A stretch of 64,000 nucleotides of DNA from Gari tellinella. Its lineage: Eukaryota > Mollusca > Bivalvia > Cardiida > Psammobiidae. Positions 51,421 through 61,419 of the stretch are shown here, in pieces. Within the stretch, counting starts at the first letter, position 1. The number at the start of each line of letters is the position of its first letter. The notes under the pieces were generated by a model. It ran no database searches. It was not told the DNA's origin and saw only the letters and a program-made list of their open reading frames with translations. The stretch lies in the NCBI GenBank assembly GCA_922989275.2, contig OV277872.1, positions 26,924,119 through 26,988,118 of the forward strand, in the 5' to 3' direction. Both the position numbers and the translations under genes were made by a program.

Positions 51421-51525
51421 TAGATCTACATTTACCTTTAGTCAACTTACCTAACATTTAACGTTGAAGAATTAATGAACTTATTTGAAGTAACAACTTC
51501 ACTGCCTTACCGCGAGCAAAAGGGT

Positions 51526-51845
51526 TACAGAGCCCCCTCTGTACAACGACACATTGTGTGCGTTGTTCGGAGGGAGTCGTTATAGGGAGTGAAATTGGCT
51601 TATATTTGCAAACAGTTTGAATCCAGACCAGTCGCCGCTTCACGCGGCGTCTGGTCTGGATTCAAGCTGTTTGTCACTCGTAATTCACTTTTTTTTTCTG
51701 TCAAAATGTCCAATATGTAACTTTGAGAAAAACAGTAGACGACATTGTAGCAGTAAAGTCTTTAGACGGAATTGTTCTGTTTAGGGAGCTGCGACAAGCG
51801 TCATTGTAAGGAAGGAGTTGTTGAGAGGGTCTTTGTAGCGACCTC
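51526..51845 (+). mobile_element. C-family MITE (C8)
   Basis: TA-CAGAGCCCCCTCTGTACA start. Palindrome 51607-51674 (GAATCCAGACCAGTCGCC arms, apex GCTTCACGC). Right end decayed (GAGAGGGTCTTTGTAGCG). Confidence 0.8.
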
Positions 51846-51892
51846 TGACCATGATCCAAACTGTTTGATACGCATCACCATATACATGTATA

Positions 51893-52223
51893 TACAGCGC
51901 TCCATCTCTACAACGACACCTAATGGGAGACAAAAAGTGTGTGTGTTGTACGGAGGGAGTCGTTATGTGGAGGAAAATTGGCTTACTTTTACAAACAGCT
52001 TGAATCCAGATCAGACGCCGCGTCTGATCTGGATTCAAGCTGTTTGTCACTCGTCATTAAGGGTTTTATGTCAAAATCTCCATTATGTAACTTTGGGAAA
52101 AATTGATTTTATTTAATTAAATAGCAGATGACAATTTAAGCAGACGATATTGCAGCAGTTGTCGTTGGTCGTTGTAAGGAGGGAGTCGCTGTTGGGAGGG
52201 CCGTTGTAGAGAGAGAGACTGTA
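51893..52223 (+). mobile_element. C-family MITE, short-apex copy (C9)
   Basis: TA-CAGCGCTCCATCTCTACA ... GAGAGAGAGACTG-TA, 331 bp. Palindrome 51990-52048 lacks a loop: GACGCCGCGTC joins both arms directly. Confidence 0.82.
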
Positions 52224-52279
52224 ACTGTATCATAAAAAATAAGTCCTACTAAAAGCAGCTGCCAACATGATTTTTCATA

Positions 52280-52520
52280 ACCACGGCGCCTAATAAGGAT
52301 CCAAACTGTTTGGCACAGTTGTACTATGCGACAATGCCCATGTAATTAGAAAAGTACTTTGGATACGGACTGGATACAGTATGGCGGCATCTGCTTTAAA
52401 TAATTGTTGTCTGCTTTTATTTGTCAATGTTAACATGGAGAAATTTCTCCATGATGTTAATTTCGTGTTTTGACATAAGAAAATTATTATTGAAATAAGA
52501 GTCAAACAGTTGGATGACCA
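52280..52520 (-). mobile_element. A-family MITE, degenerate (A23)
   Basis: TAATAAGGATCCAAACTG and GGAGAAATTTCTCC region with TTGTCTGCTTTTATTTGTC; terminal and apex sequence lost. Confidence 0.4.
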
Positions 52521-52832
52521 GACTGATAAGTCGGATTAAGAATTGCTATTGTAACAAGTCAAGGATTAAAGATTAATCATACCTTTATTGCATCAAACAA
52601 TTAATGTAATCGTTTGTTAATCACAGGCGCAACACGTTGCTCGTGCGCATATAGCTAATGCTACCTCGTGTATTGTTTGTCATCAATAAATACAAATGGT
52701 GAGGCTCTAATAAAGATTTTTTTTTGTAAAATTTAACCTGTGAATTTAAACAGTTTGTTTCCAGATATTTCTGGTCTTTATATGAAGCCCTAATAATATA
52801 TCGCCATATAATAATCAACCTCAAAAATAAAG
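52521..52832. other. No recognised feature
   Basis: AT-rich intergenic sequence. Confidence 0.4.
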
Positions 52833-53010
52833 GTTAATCTAACACATACAACCCTAGTGACGAGTATACTCGTCATTAACAAACTATGTACCTGAGAGAA
52901 ATACACGTGTCCCATTCAAACAGTGTATATCCTGATCAGAGGGCTTCTTGAGGAACCCTCTGATCAGGGTATACACTGTTCGTCATTTTGTAATACATTA
53001 TTAAGGCCTT
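52833..53010 (+). mobile_element. I-family MITE (I9)
   Basis: CAACCCTAGTGACGAGTATA left flank. Near-perfect palindrome 52916-52983 (AAACAGTGTATATCCTGATC, apex GGCTTCTTGAGGAACC). Confidence 0.72.
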
Positions 53011-53127
53011 TCGCATACGGAAGTCGGTCTTGCGGGCCAGTGGATATGCGTCTTGACGACATAGACTATTTCCGTACGTGCTTATACTAGAAAATTTATA
53101 TATTTTAGGAAATGTTGATACAGTTTA

Positions 53128-53204
53128 GTATAATCCTTCATAGCGCAGTAAGTAGAATGATTGACTACAAATTCAAAGGTCATAGGTTCGAGACCCATCC
53201 GATC
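53128..53204 (+). mobile_element. tRNA-like sequence (S5)
   Basis: TAGCGCAGTAAGTAGAATG (A box) and CATAGGTTCGAGACCCATC (B box) at tRNA spacing. The possible anticodon loop reads GACTACA (CTA), and acceptor ends do not pair. A tRNA pseudogene or SINE head followed by a T-run. Confidence 0.5.
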
Positions 53205-54128
53205 CGAATTTTTTTTAAAGTGTCCATTTATTGACTTGTCAATCCATAACGCAGTGATCAATGGACATGTTATGTTTAGTCTTCGTTGATTAGAATTAGT
53301 GATGTTATATACGGTCCAATTATATGTCCACTTACATGTACGTTTTAGTTTAATGACTTCCAAGTCAATAAAATCGGTATACATGTACATGTATACGATT
53401 TGATCGAAATATAAAGCAACACATTGAAGCTTATCAATACGTCAACCTTTTTAAGATCGATATTGCCCATTATTATTATGATTAAATTATATAATTAACT
53501 TTGTCCATGAATGAATAATAATGCATTTTGATGAAAAGAGTTTTAATTTTAAGGTAGGTAACTGTATCTCAACTTCAAATATCCCACATTTTAATAAGAA
53601 AATATGTTATTACAACAAATCCTGACTGTAATATTTTCTATTTTTTTCACACTAACTATTTCATCAACCATATAATTGAATAAAATGAAAACAAATATAC
53701 ATTGAATGAGTCAGTTTTTTGTAATTCATTTTTTTAGGATTTTGCAAAATTTAAATAGCTGATATAAAAAAAAAGGTCGTTTGCAGTTAAAAAAAACACG
53801 ATAATTTTCAAATATCTCCATAACAAGAAAACGGAGACAAATGGAATTTTGCATATATTTATGATATACCTATAACAACTCTGACAAAAAAGAAACATTT
53901 TTTTCTCTTCGTAATAAAAAAGTTTTATCCATAACTTCTATATAAAGTTTACACTTCTAAGGGACACTTTTCCGAAGGGTGATTTCAAGTTATTCAACAG
54001 CCTATCTTCATGACCCGGCAACGCCTCACCGTTAAGCCATCGCATACCATAGCAGTTTACAACTAACCGAACGAGGCCCTGACTGGGGTATGTTAAACGT
54101 ATTAACCGACCATACTGTCATTTGCGCA
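53205..54128. other. No recognised feature
   Basis: Very AT-rich from 53400 to 53960; no repeat or frame of note. Confidence 0.4.
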
Positions 54129-54197
54129 CATGTTATATCCTAATCGGACACCGGAGCGATTTCGTATCTGAATAGGATCCGAACCATGTGCCACTCA
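54129..54197. mobile_element. Possible A-type core, decayed
   Basis: CCTAATCGGACACCGGAGCG and TCTGAATAGGATCCGAACC resemble A arms. Weak. Confidence 0.3.
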
Positions 54198-54418
54198 AAC
54201 GAAAGTTTTATCAACAAAACGCAAAATAACTACATGTAAATGCGATAAATAGCAGAAGAGACATGTTCATACCAGACGATCTACACCAACTTAACATTAT
54301 CAAATTTTCAACAGAATGTTTCCAGATCAGTTCGAAAAACTTTATTTGGTTATCGTTTAAAGGAAACGTAATGTAAACGTAAGTGCAATACAACTCGAAC
54401 ATTGATACATGCACATAT

Positions 54419-54469
54419 CAAGCTCCAGATAAGGGGAGTTTTTCCAAAACTAAATATTTATTTCTGAAT
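54419..54469. mobile_element. G-family MITE, left end fragment (G4)
   Basis: AGCTCCAGATAAGGGGAG followed by AAACTAAATATTTATTTCTG, as in G5; cut by I10. Confidence 0.6.
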
Positions 54470-54767
54470 GAACCCTTTCCTCCCTAAAACTTCAAATAGT
54501 CAATTTCAGTTTCCTATTTAGTCTAGTCCATTTTTGCTACTTTATGTTTGTTTTTGTCAATGTATTACAGTATCACAAACAGTGTAGACCCTGATCAGAG
54601 GGCTCCTTAGGCTATTATCATTCTTCATGAAAAGTTTCATAACACCTTGTATGGAAACTAAGCGCACCTGCGAAGTACCTTAAAATCAACCCTAAATAGT
54701 CAAAAATGGACTAGACTTATTTTGAAATTGGAGTAGTCCATTAAAAGTTTCAGGGGTGAATGTGTTG
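54470..54767. mobile_element. I-family MITE, inverted-flank variant (I10)
   Basis: AACCCTTTCCTCCCTAAAAC and AGTTTCAGGGGTGAATGTG are the same I end in inverted order. The core AAACAGTGTAGACCCTGATC stops at GGCTCCTTAGG and runs into unrelated sequence. Confidence 0.65.
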
Positions 54768-55985
54768 ATAAGAGCCCAATGGGCTCTAAGGCGCTCGCCT
54801 TACATAGTACATAGATTTAACTAGACTTTATCACTAAAGATGATAAATACCCCACCTATTGCGCCTTATGTCACAAGAAGCAAATGTGTCAGGATAATGT
54901 TGATATGTGTATATTCCTTATGAACTAGAGGGTTCAGAAGCCTTTCCTATCATTTGAATTAATGACCTACTTTTTGACCTGATAAAACTCACATTCAACC
55001 ATTTACTAGATTTTGTCTAGGTGATTATTTTCAGCAAGGTTCATGAATTTGGGTCTAAAAACATGGCCCCTAAAGTGTTCAGAAGTCTTTTTTATGCCGG
55101 ATTTGACCTACTGATCTACTTTTTATTCAGACATATCTAACCCATACTCACAATTTACCTAGATTTTGTCATGGTAATTATTCTGAGCTAGTTTCATGAA
55201 ATTAGTGCAAAAGATGTGGGCCCTAGAGTACTTTAAAGCTTTCCCTATGGTTTGACCTACTGGCCCACTTTTTGACCCCAAGTAATCGTATTAGAACATA
55301 GTCATTGCCTAGATTTTGTCAAGGTGATCATTCTGAGCAAGTTGTGTGAAATTGTGGCTAAAATATTACTCATAGTGTTTAGAAGCTTTTTCTGTTTTGA
55401 CTTAATGACCTACATTTTTATCTTATGTAACCCATATTCAAGCTTCTTTTGTTTCAGTTTGACTTTATGACCTGACATGACCTATATTCAAGTATGACCT
55501 AATCTTTATCAAGGACATAACACGGACAAAATCTCATTAAGATATAGCCAAAAGTATGACTTCTAGAAGGTTTTTAACTTTCAATTCGATATTTCCGAAC
55601 ACACAGAAAATGACATCACCCTCTAGCGGCCAATTCTTATCGACGGATCAAAATTCTTTTAACAAATAGTCCATCCATTGAGAAACATTTTGGTGAAAAC
55701 CAAATTGAAATCAGACAAGTAGTTTCGGAGAAGATGATTTTTCCAGATTTTGTGCACAGTTGCCATGGCAACAAGACCCTTTTCCCAACCCAGTTTTTTA
55801 AACAACTTTTGAAGCTCAAACCAACAGCATGTATCTGACCAAGTTTGGTTACACTGGTGCTATTGGTTTCAGAGAAGAAGTCATTTGCAATTGTTGACGG
55901 ACGGACCGACAGATGGACAGACGCCGGACAGAGCGGTATCACAATAGATCACCTTGACCACTTTGTGCTGTGGTGAGCTAAAAAT
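54768..55985 (+). repeat. U-type dispersed repeat, long copy (U4)
   Basis: Starts AAGAGCCCAATGGGCTC and ends ACTTTGTGCTGTGGTGAGC-TAAAA. Units of about 150 bp repeat GATTTTGTCAAGGTGAT and TTTTGACCTACT. GTTGCCATGGCAACAAGACC is shared with U2. No gene. Confidence 0.62.
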
Positions 55986-55987
55986 AT

Positions 55988-56030
55988 TTGGTAGCGAAAC
56001 GACTTCCCGGTAGGTAGCGAAACGTCCATA
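55988..56030. repeat. GTAGCGAAACG repeat (Y2), inverted relative to Y1
   Basis: GGTAGCGAAACGACTTCCCG and GGTAGCGAAACGTCC match the complement of Y1. Confidence 0.65.
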
Positions 56031-56594
56031 AACCCAGTACAGAGCCTATCAGGTGATAGTTGATCAGTTTGGAATTGTCCTCACAATTTGTTCTTTTGCA
56101 TTTTTATTCACAATAAAGCACTAATGCCCCTGGTGGCAGCCTTGACAATATATTCTTAAGTCCAAATTAGGTCAAGGTCATGGCTAAATTGAGAATGGGC
56201 AATATGGGTGAATTGGTATTGGTCCAAGACAACAACTGTATATGTATAAAAGTATTGTAGTCAGTAGTGTTGATGCAAGATGAAACATTCGAAGTCCAAA
56301 TAAGGTCAAGGTCAAAATCAAAGTTGGGTGATATTGGCATATTGGGAATTGTTCAAGTATTGAAGTAAGCGGTGTCGATGCTAGACGAAATGGTAAAATC
56401 TTGTTAACCTAGAAATGGCCAATTTACAACATTCTAGGTCCAAATTAGGCCAAGACCAAGGTTGGGCGATATTGGTGAATTGGGAATAGTCCAAGGCAAC
56501 AATTGTATAAATATATAAGCATTTAAGTAAGATGTGTTGATGCTAGAGGAAAAGGAACCAAGAAATGGCCCATTTACAACATTCTAAGTCCAAA

Positions 56595-56845
56595 TTAACC
56601 CTTTGAACCCTAGTCCCGCATATAGGCGTGCTTTTCAAACAGTGTACATGTGAACAGTACACTTGTCCTATGCAAACAGTGAAGACCCTGATCAGAGGGC
56701 TCCGAAAGGAGCCCTCTGATCAGGGTCTTCACTGTTTGTCACAATGCCAAACATTGACAAAAACAACCCTTAAAAGTCAGAAATGGACTAGACTAAAATG
56801 GAAACTGGAATTTTCCATTTAAAGTTTCAGGGAGGAAAGAGTTAA
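56595..56845 (+). mobile_element. I-family MITE, full copy in Z (I11)
   Basis: TTAACCCTTTGAACCCTAG ... GGAGGAAAGAGTTAA, 251 bp. Perfect palindrome with apex GGCTCCGAAAGGAGCC. TTAA on both sides, within the Z motif CCAAATTA. Confidence 0.9.
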
Positions 56846-56978
56846 GGTTGGGTGATATTAGTGGATAGGGAATAGTCCAGGAAACAACTGTGTAAGTATC
56901 TAAGCATTTGAGTAAGTGGTATTGTTGCTAGATGAAACGGTAAAATCTAGTTAACCCCTTACGGAGGGACCGGACAAT

Positions 56979-57228
56979 TACAGTGGAGAATCTGTTATTC
57001 TTTCCCAATAAACGCGTTTACGCTAAAACTATTATTTGCGGTGCAAACAGTTTGGAGCCAGATCAGACGCCGGGTTACCCGGCGTCTGATCAGGCTCCAA
57101 ACTGTTTTCCACCAAGATAAACATGAATTATCAGAATTGTCCAAAAGTTGTACTTTTCTACGTTTTAGTGTTTTGCGTTTGCGTACGTTTGCGTTTAAAC
57201 GGGAAAGAATAACAGATTCTCCACTGTA
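56979..57228 (-). mobile_element. B-family MITE, full copy in Z (B7)
   Basis: TA-CAGTGGAGAATCTG ... CAGATTCTCCACTG-TA, 250 bp, reverse of B1. Apex GACGCCGGGTTACCCGGCGTC. Confidence 0.92.
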
Positions 57229-57950
57229 CATGACGTAGATGCGGGGGCATAATCAACAAGACTGCGCGTTCAATAAACGCTTATGCCCCCGATGGCATCC
57301 TTGACAATATATTCTGAATATTTTCTAAGTCCAAATTAGGTCAAGGTCAAGGTCAAACTGAGCTTGGGTATTATTGGTGAGATGGTAATGGTGCAAGGCA
57401 ATAACTGTATAAGTATTGAAGCATTGTAGTAAACAGTGTTGATGCTAGACGAAACGGTAAAATCTAGTTAACCAGGAAATAGCCTATTTAAAATATTCTA
57501 AGTCCAAATTAGGTCAAAGTCAAGGTCAAAATCAAAGTTTTGTGATATTGGTGGATAGGGAATGGTCAAAGGCAATAACTGTATAAGTATCAAAGCATTG
57601 TAGTAAGATGTGTTGATGCTAGACGAAACGGTAAATTCTAGTTAACCAGGAAATAGCCTAATTAAAATATTCTAAGTCCAAATTAGGTCAAGGTCAAGGT
57701 CAATATCAAAGTTTGGTGATATTGGTGGATAGGGAATGGTCCAAGGAAACAACTGTATAAGTATCCAAGCATTTGGGTAAGCGGTGTTGATGCTAGAGGA
57801 AACGGTAAATTCTACTTAACCTTGTTACGGACACACGGACGGACGGACTGACGGACAGGACGATTACTATATGCCTCCGCATCTGACGATGCCGGGGGCA
57901 TAAAAACAATTTTGTAATGGATATACATGTAGATGGTTCATCTCATATAG

Positions 57951-58169
57951 TTAATCTTTCCACACCATGGACCTGTTTAAAATGTACTCATTACATTTGT
58001 AAACAGTGTAGACCGTTATTAGAGTATACACCGTTTGCCAATTTGGAGCAGTATTCATTAAACTACCCAGAATTCCAAGTAGACTGGTTCAATGTTTAGG
58101 TAATTAAAAAGATCCACAAGGTAACTTATAACCCACAAGAGTTACTTACTTAAGTGTTGAAAGAGTTAA
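57951..58169 (+). mobile_element. I-family MITE, apex deleted (I12), joined to an F core
   Basis: GTAAACAGTGTAGACCGTTA then AGTATACACCGTTTGCC, end TGAAAGAGTTAA. The TTAA continues into GGTGGAACGGTAATAAAAC and AGAAAGTTCCTACAGGAGC, the left arm of an F core (to 58210). Confidence 0.6.
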
Positions 58170-58376
58170 GGTGGAACGGTAATAAAACAGAAAGTTCCTA
58201 CAGGAGCCAAATCATTCTTTTGATAGCAAGTTAAGCAAGTTTTGCAGGATGTACCTGTAGTTTATAAACTTTTTTTCAAAATATTTTCTTCAAGACTGCA
58301 CTTCTTTCAACTATCTAAGAAAGCATTAAAAGACACTGCCTTCAATAAATACATACAACCCCAAAAATGACAAAGA

Positions 58377-58414
58377 AAGGAGCCCTCTGATTAGGATCTA
58401 CACTGTTTGAACGA
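58377..58414. mobile_element. I-type half core
   Basis: AAAGGAGCCCTCTGATTAGG then ATCTACACTGTTTG: right arm only. Confidence 0.5.
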
Positions 58415-58466
58415 GACAAATTTCCTTTCACATATTCACTATTTGCTACAATGTAAAGTTGCTAGT

Positions 58467-58658
58467 AGAGCTCCAGGTAAGGGGAGTATTTCAAAAACTA
58501 AAATATTTATTTCTCCATTAAAACCCTATGATGTCACTACTCATTAGAATCGTCTCGTAGAGACGATTCTTATGAGTAGTAACAACACAGGATTTGGTGC
58601 TGAAATATGTCAGAAAATGTTGAATTTAATCAGATTACTCACCCTTATCTGTAGTCCT
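58467..58658. mobile_element. G-family MITE (G5)
   Basis: AGAGCTCCAGGTAAGGGG ... CCTTATCTGTAGTCCT, 192 bp. Inner palindrome CTACTCATTAGAATCGTC with apex TCGTAGAGACGA. TGCTAG occurs at both flanks. Confidence 0.78.
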
Positions 58659-58854
58659 GATGCTAGGGTTCAATGGACAATAACAACAGGTAACATTTAA
58701 TAATTTTAATTTATTATAGAAATACCTATGACATAATAGCTCATTATAAAGTCACACTCACTTCTGCCACATGATGATCATAAACATGGAATTCTGACAT
58801 ACAATCTTGTGCTCAGCAACCTCTCATTGGACATCTCAAAAGACAGGTGATTGC

Positions 58855-59155
58855 TCAACCCATATCCCCATAAATACGCTTTTTATGCCTATAATTTATT
58901 CCTCCACTGAAGAAAATAGTTTCCTTATATAAAGTCATGAGTATGTACCGTAAGAAATATATTCTTTATTCTAGTAGATGACAGCTTAAAGCAGGCTGAA
59001 TGAATGGTGTTTTACGGCCCATCGACACAAAAAGGTCATTTAGAGCCGAAAGCAGGCTGAAAGAAAAGCAGAATGCGCCTTACTTTCAACCTGCTTTAAG
59101 TGGTAATCTACCTTCAAAAGTTCAAAACTAGAAATAGGCTATGGGATAATGTTTT
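58855..59155 (-). mobile_element. D-family MITE with a retroposon tail inserted (D10)
   Basis: CAACCCATATCCCCATAAAT ... GGCTATGGGATAATG. The core shoulder is interrupted at 59001-59048. The palindrome's right arm is partly deleted (AATGCGCC-TTACTTTCAACC). Confidence 0.78.
59001..59048 (-). mobile_element. 5'-truncated SINE/LINE tail with 13-bp target duplication
   Basis: 48 bp. Minus strand: CGGCTCTAAATGACC, TTTGTGTCGATGGGCCGTAA and a short tail. The same tail type ends N1. Flanked by AAAGCAGGCTGAA at 58988-59000 and 59049-59061, an exact target-site duplication. Confidence 0.88.
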
Positions 59156-59230
59156 AAAGCAGATTTAAAAGAATGCACAAATCTGTATGAGCTTTCTGCA
59201 TTAGTTTGACCCTGCTTTTAACAACTACCT
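59156..59230. mobile_element. O-type core, degenerate
   Basis: AAAGCAGATTTAAAAGAATG and TGCATTAGTTTGACCCTGC around AGCTTTCTG. No termini. Confidence 0.4.
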
Positions 59231-59317
59231 GTGTTAAAGACTCTGAATCTTCCAATGAACTGCTGCTGAATACAAGATTCAATATTTTCATTAAAATCTT
59301 AATAGCAACAACTTTCA

Positions 59318-59530
59318 ATAAAGAAAAACCTCTCTATAACGACCACTAAAATAAGACTTAATTTGTTGTATATAAGACAGGTGACAGTTTAAAGCAAGGT
59401 GAACATAAAACAGAAAGCTCCTGAAGGAGCTTTCTGTTTTACATTCACCTTGCTTTAAGCAGTCACCTGCCTTCAAAACACCAGATAATTGACACAATTT
59501 ATTGGTCGTTATAGAGAGAATTTTCTGTTC
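59318..59530. mobile_element. F-family MITE (F9)
   Basis: AAACCTCTCTATAACGACC ... GGTCGTTATAGAGAGAATTT. Core 59389-59459 TTAAAGCAAGGTGAACATAA with apex AGCTCCTGAAGGAGCT. Outer CAGT decayed. Confidence 0.8.
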
Positions 59531-59699
59531 ACATAATGCCAACACCTTAATAATGGAACTTTCCTGCATCAGTAGCTAATGACTGGTGTTGTTGTAATTG
59601 TATTTAACTGTGTTGACAGGAAGCCCTGTATGTTGATAACAGGTATAAACCTGATAAAGCTATAGAGACATGATATTTAAACAATTTACATAAACAGCC

Positions 59700-59943
59700 A
59701 GGACACTGTCTTACAAAATGTCGTACGACAAAAACCGTTGTAAGTCAAAACTTAAAAATATCTCTAATTTCTTATTTCTCCAGCTAATCCTGTCTTGTGG
59801 CGTCTCTTTGGAATTGTCTTTTCAAGACGATTTAAAAGAGATGTCAAAAGACTAGATTATATTGAGAAATAAATAATAATTTAGAATTTTAGAATCCTAC
59901 TTTACGACAATATGTGTTGTACGATGTTTCGTAAGACAGCCCC
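59700..59943. mobile_element. H-family MITE (H5)
   Basis: CACTGTCTTACAAAATGTCG ... CGATGTTTCGTAAGACAGCC. Inner stem TAATCCTGTCTTGTGGCGTC, apex AATTGTCTTTTCAAGACGATT. Confidence 0.8.
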
Positions 59944-60112
59944 AGGGCTCCAGATATTGGAAGTATTTCCAAAGCTAAAATTCTTATGTTTGCATTAACC
60001 CTATTGTGGGACTACCCATCAAATGGACAATTCTAATTTTAGGTAGTCACACCATAGAGTTTGTTGCAGAATAAAAGGAGAAAATGTTGGACAAAAACTC
60101 CCACTTATCTTA
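59944..60112. mobile_element. G-family MITE abutting H5 (G6)
   Basis: AGGGCTCCAGATATTGG start. The hairpin is shortened (CAAATGGACAATTCTAATT); right end decayed (CTCCCACTTATCTTAAGC). Confidence 0.65.
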
Positions 60113-60316
60113 AGCCGTAACATCATTCATGAACAGCATTCACACAATACTATCTCCCAAATTTCTAACATACAAGAAGCAGCAACAAGATTAGGAGTAA
60201 TGAGACCTAAATCTTTGGATTGGCAATTCAAATGACTTTTCATTCATCCTTTCATCACTGAATAACTGCCACAAGCTTAAATTGGTCCAATCTATATATA
60301 AAAATTTACATAAACA

Positions 60317-60395
60317 GTGACAAACCAGTTTGGATAATGATCAGACCATCCCACACTTGTGAGACCTATTCTGAATCCAGACTGTTTGAAACAAC
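60317..60395. mobile_element. A-type core with altered apex (A25)
   Basis: CCAGTTTGGATAATGATCAG and CTGAATCCAGACTGTTTG; the apex CATCCCACACTTGTGAG does not pair as in other copies. Confidence 0.45.
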
Positions 60396-60579
60396 TTCAA
60401 AACTTGTTTTCAGTAATGAAAGGATTTATAATCTTAACTGGTGAACACATGAATAGATCAAAATTTATATGTCCTGTGGTACACTTTGAGGTGAGTAACC
60501 ATTCTATACAGCCAAACAATCTCTAAACACATATAACTGCTTAATACTGATTAAAGCGATAGAAATGGCTCAAAACACG

Positions 60580-60798
60580 GTAACCTATTACACCATAAAT
60601 ATGCCTTAAATTAATTCCTCAAGTAAAGAAAAGAGTTCCACTTTATACTATCATGAATATATATCATACCAGATGGTAGCTTAAAGCAGGCTGAAAGCAA
60701 AGCAGAATAGGCCTTAAGGCCCATTCTGCTTTACTTTCAACCTGCTTTAAGAGTCGTCAGTCTTCAAAACTAGAAACAGGCTACAGGGTAGTGGGTTA
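60580..60798 (-). mobile_element. D-family MITE (D11)
   Basis: GGTAACCTATTACACCATAA ... GGGTAGTGGGTTAA. Palindrome 60679-60751 with apex AGGCCTTAAGGCCC. Confidence 0.82.
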
Positions 60799-60839
60799 AA
60801 GAGGGTAGTGAGTAATTGCACCGGTCAAACTTGTGTCAA

Positions 60840-60985
60840 ACTGTCACCCTTTGAAGAAACAGCACTTTAGACAGGTAAAACCTTAATGCAGTATGAAAGT
60901 AAAGCAGAAAGCTCCTATAGGAGCTTTCTGCTATACTTTTGTCCTGCATTATGCAGTCACTCGTGTTACAAACTTTTAGATGACC
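60840..60985. mobile_element. F/O-type palindromic core
   Basis: TTAATGCAGTATGAAAGTAA ... TACTTTTGTCCTGCATTATG around AGCTCCTATAGGAGCT. The arms mix D/F-like (left) and O-like (right) sequence. TIRs not found. Confidence 0.6.
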
Positions 60986-61380
60986 TCAACAAGTTTAACC
61001 TTTATCAGTGTAACAATTAACACATCACAAAAACCAGATCAAATCAGAAACCAGAAACTATATTTTGATTGAATAATCACTTCATGTAAGTTTTTTGCAT
61101 GACAGAAAGTCCTTCACCTAAAATGGATTACAACCTATGATTCAATGAAAATGCAGAAAGATCCTCTCAACGAACACTTGTTTGGTCAGGCTGCCTCGTA
61201 GTGTAGTGAGAATGATGAGTTTTTCAGCTGTTACCATGCTTGCCAATCTTGCCTGCTCCTAGATCTGCCTTATATACCATACATACAACACCTAGATCAT
61301 GGGACGTCTCATCACTTCTCTCCCTTCCTGCAAATTAGAATACACAACACATCTATAGTACAAATTCATTATAACTCATT
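60986..61380. other. No recognised feature
   Basis: Intergenic; no repeat or coding signal. Confidence 0.4.
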
Positions 61381-61419
61381 CACTTCAAATATACCATTTC
61401 TGTATTCAATTAAGTTTTT

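Larger units (their letters stand above)
56104..57905. repeat. Z array: GGTCAAGGTCA-containing tandem units
   Basis: Units of about 180-200 bp with TAAGTCCAAATTAGGTCAAG, GGTGATATTGGTG and GTTGATGCTAGACGAAACGG. Bounded by ATGCCCCTGGTGGCAGCC at the left and GATGCCGGGGGCATAA at the right; an inner boundary at 57250-57295 shows two adjoining copies. I11 and B7 have inserted in it. Confidence 0.7.

Noticed and set aside
53128..53204. Functional tRNA gene
   Set aside because: A and B boxes are present but the acceptor stem does not pair and the anticodon would be CTA; a pseudogene or SINE head fits better. The same holds for 2637-2732, 25310-25515 and 28924-29194.
460..60956. Palindromes as bacterial transcription terminators or phage attachment sites
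   Set aside because: They lie inside elements with inverted ends and TA/TTAA duplications, recur many times, and the window has eukaryotic genes.
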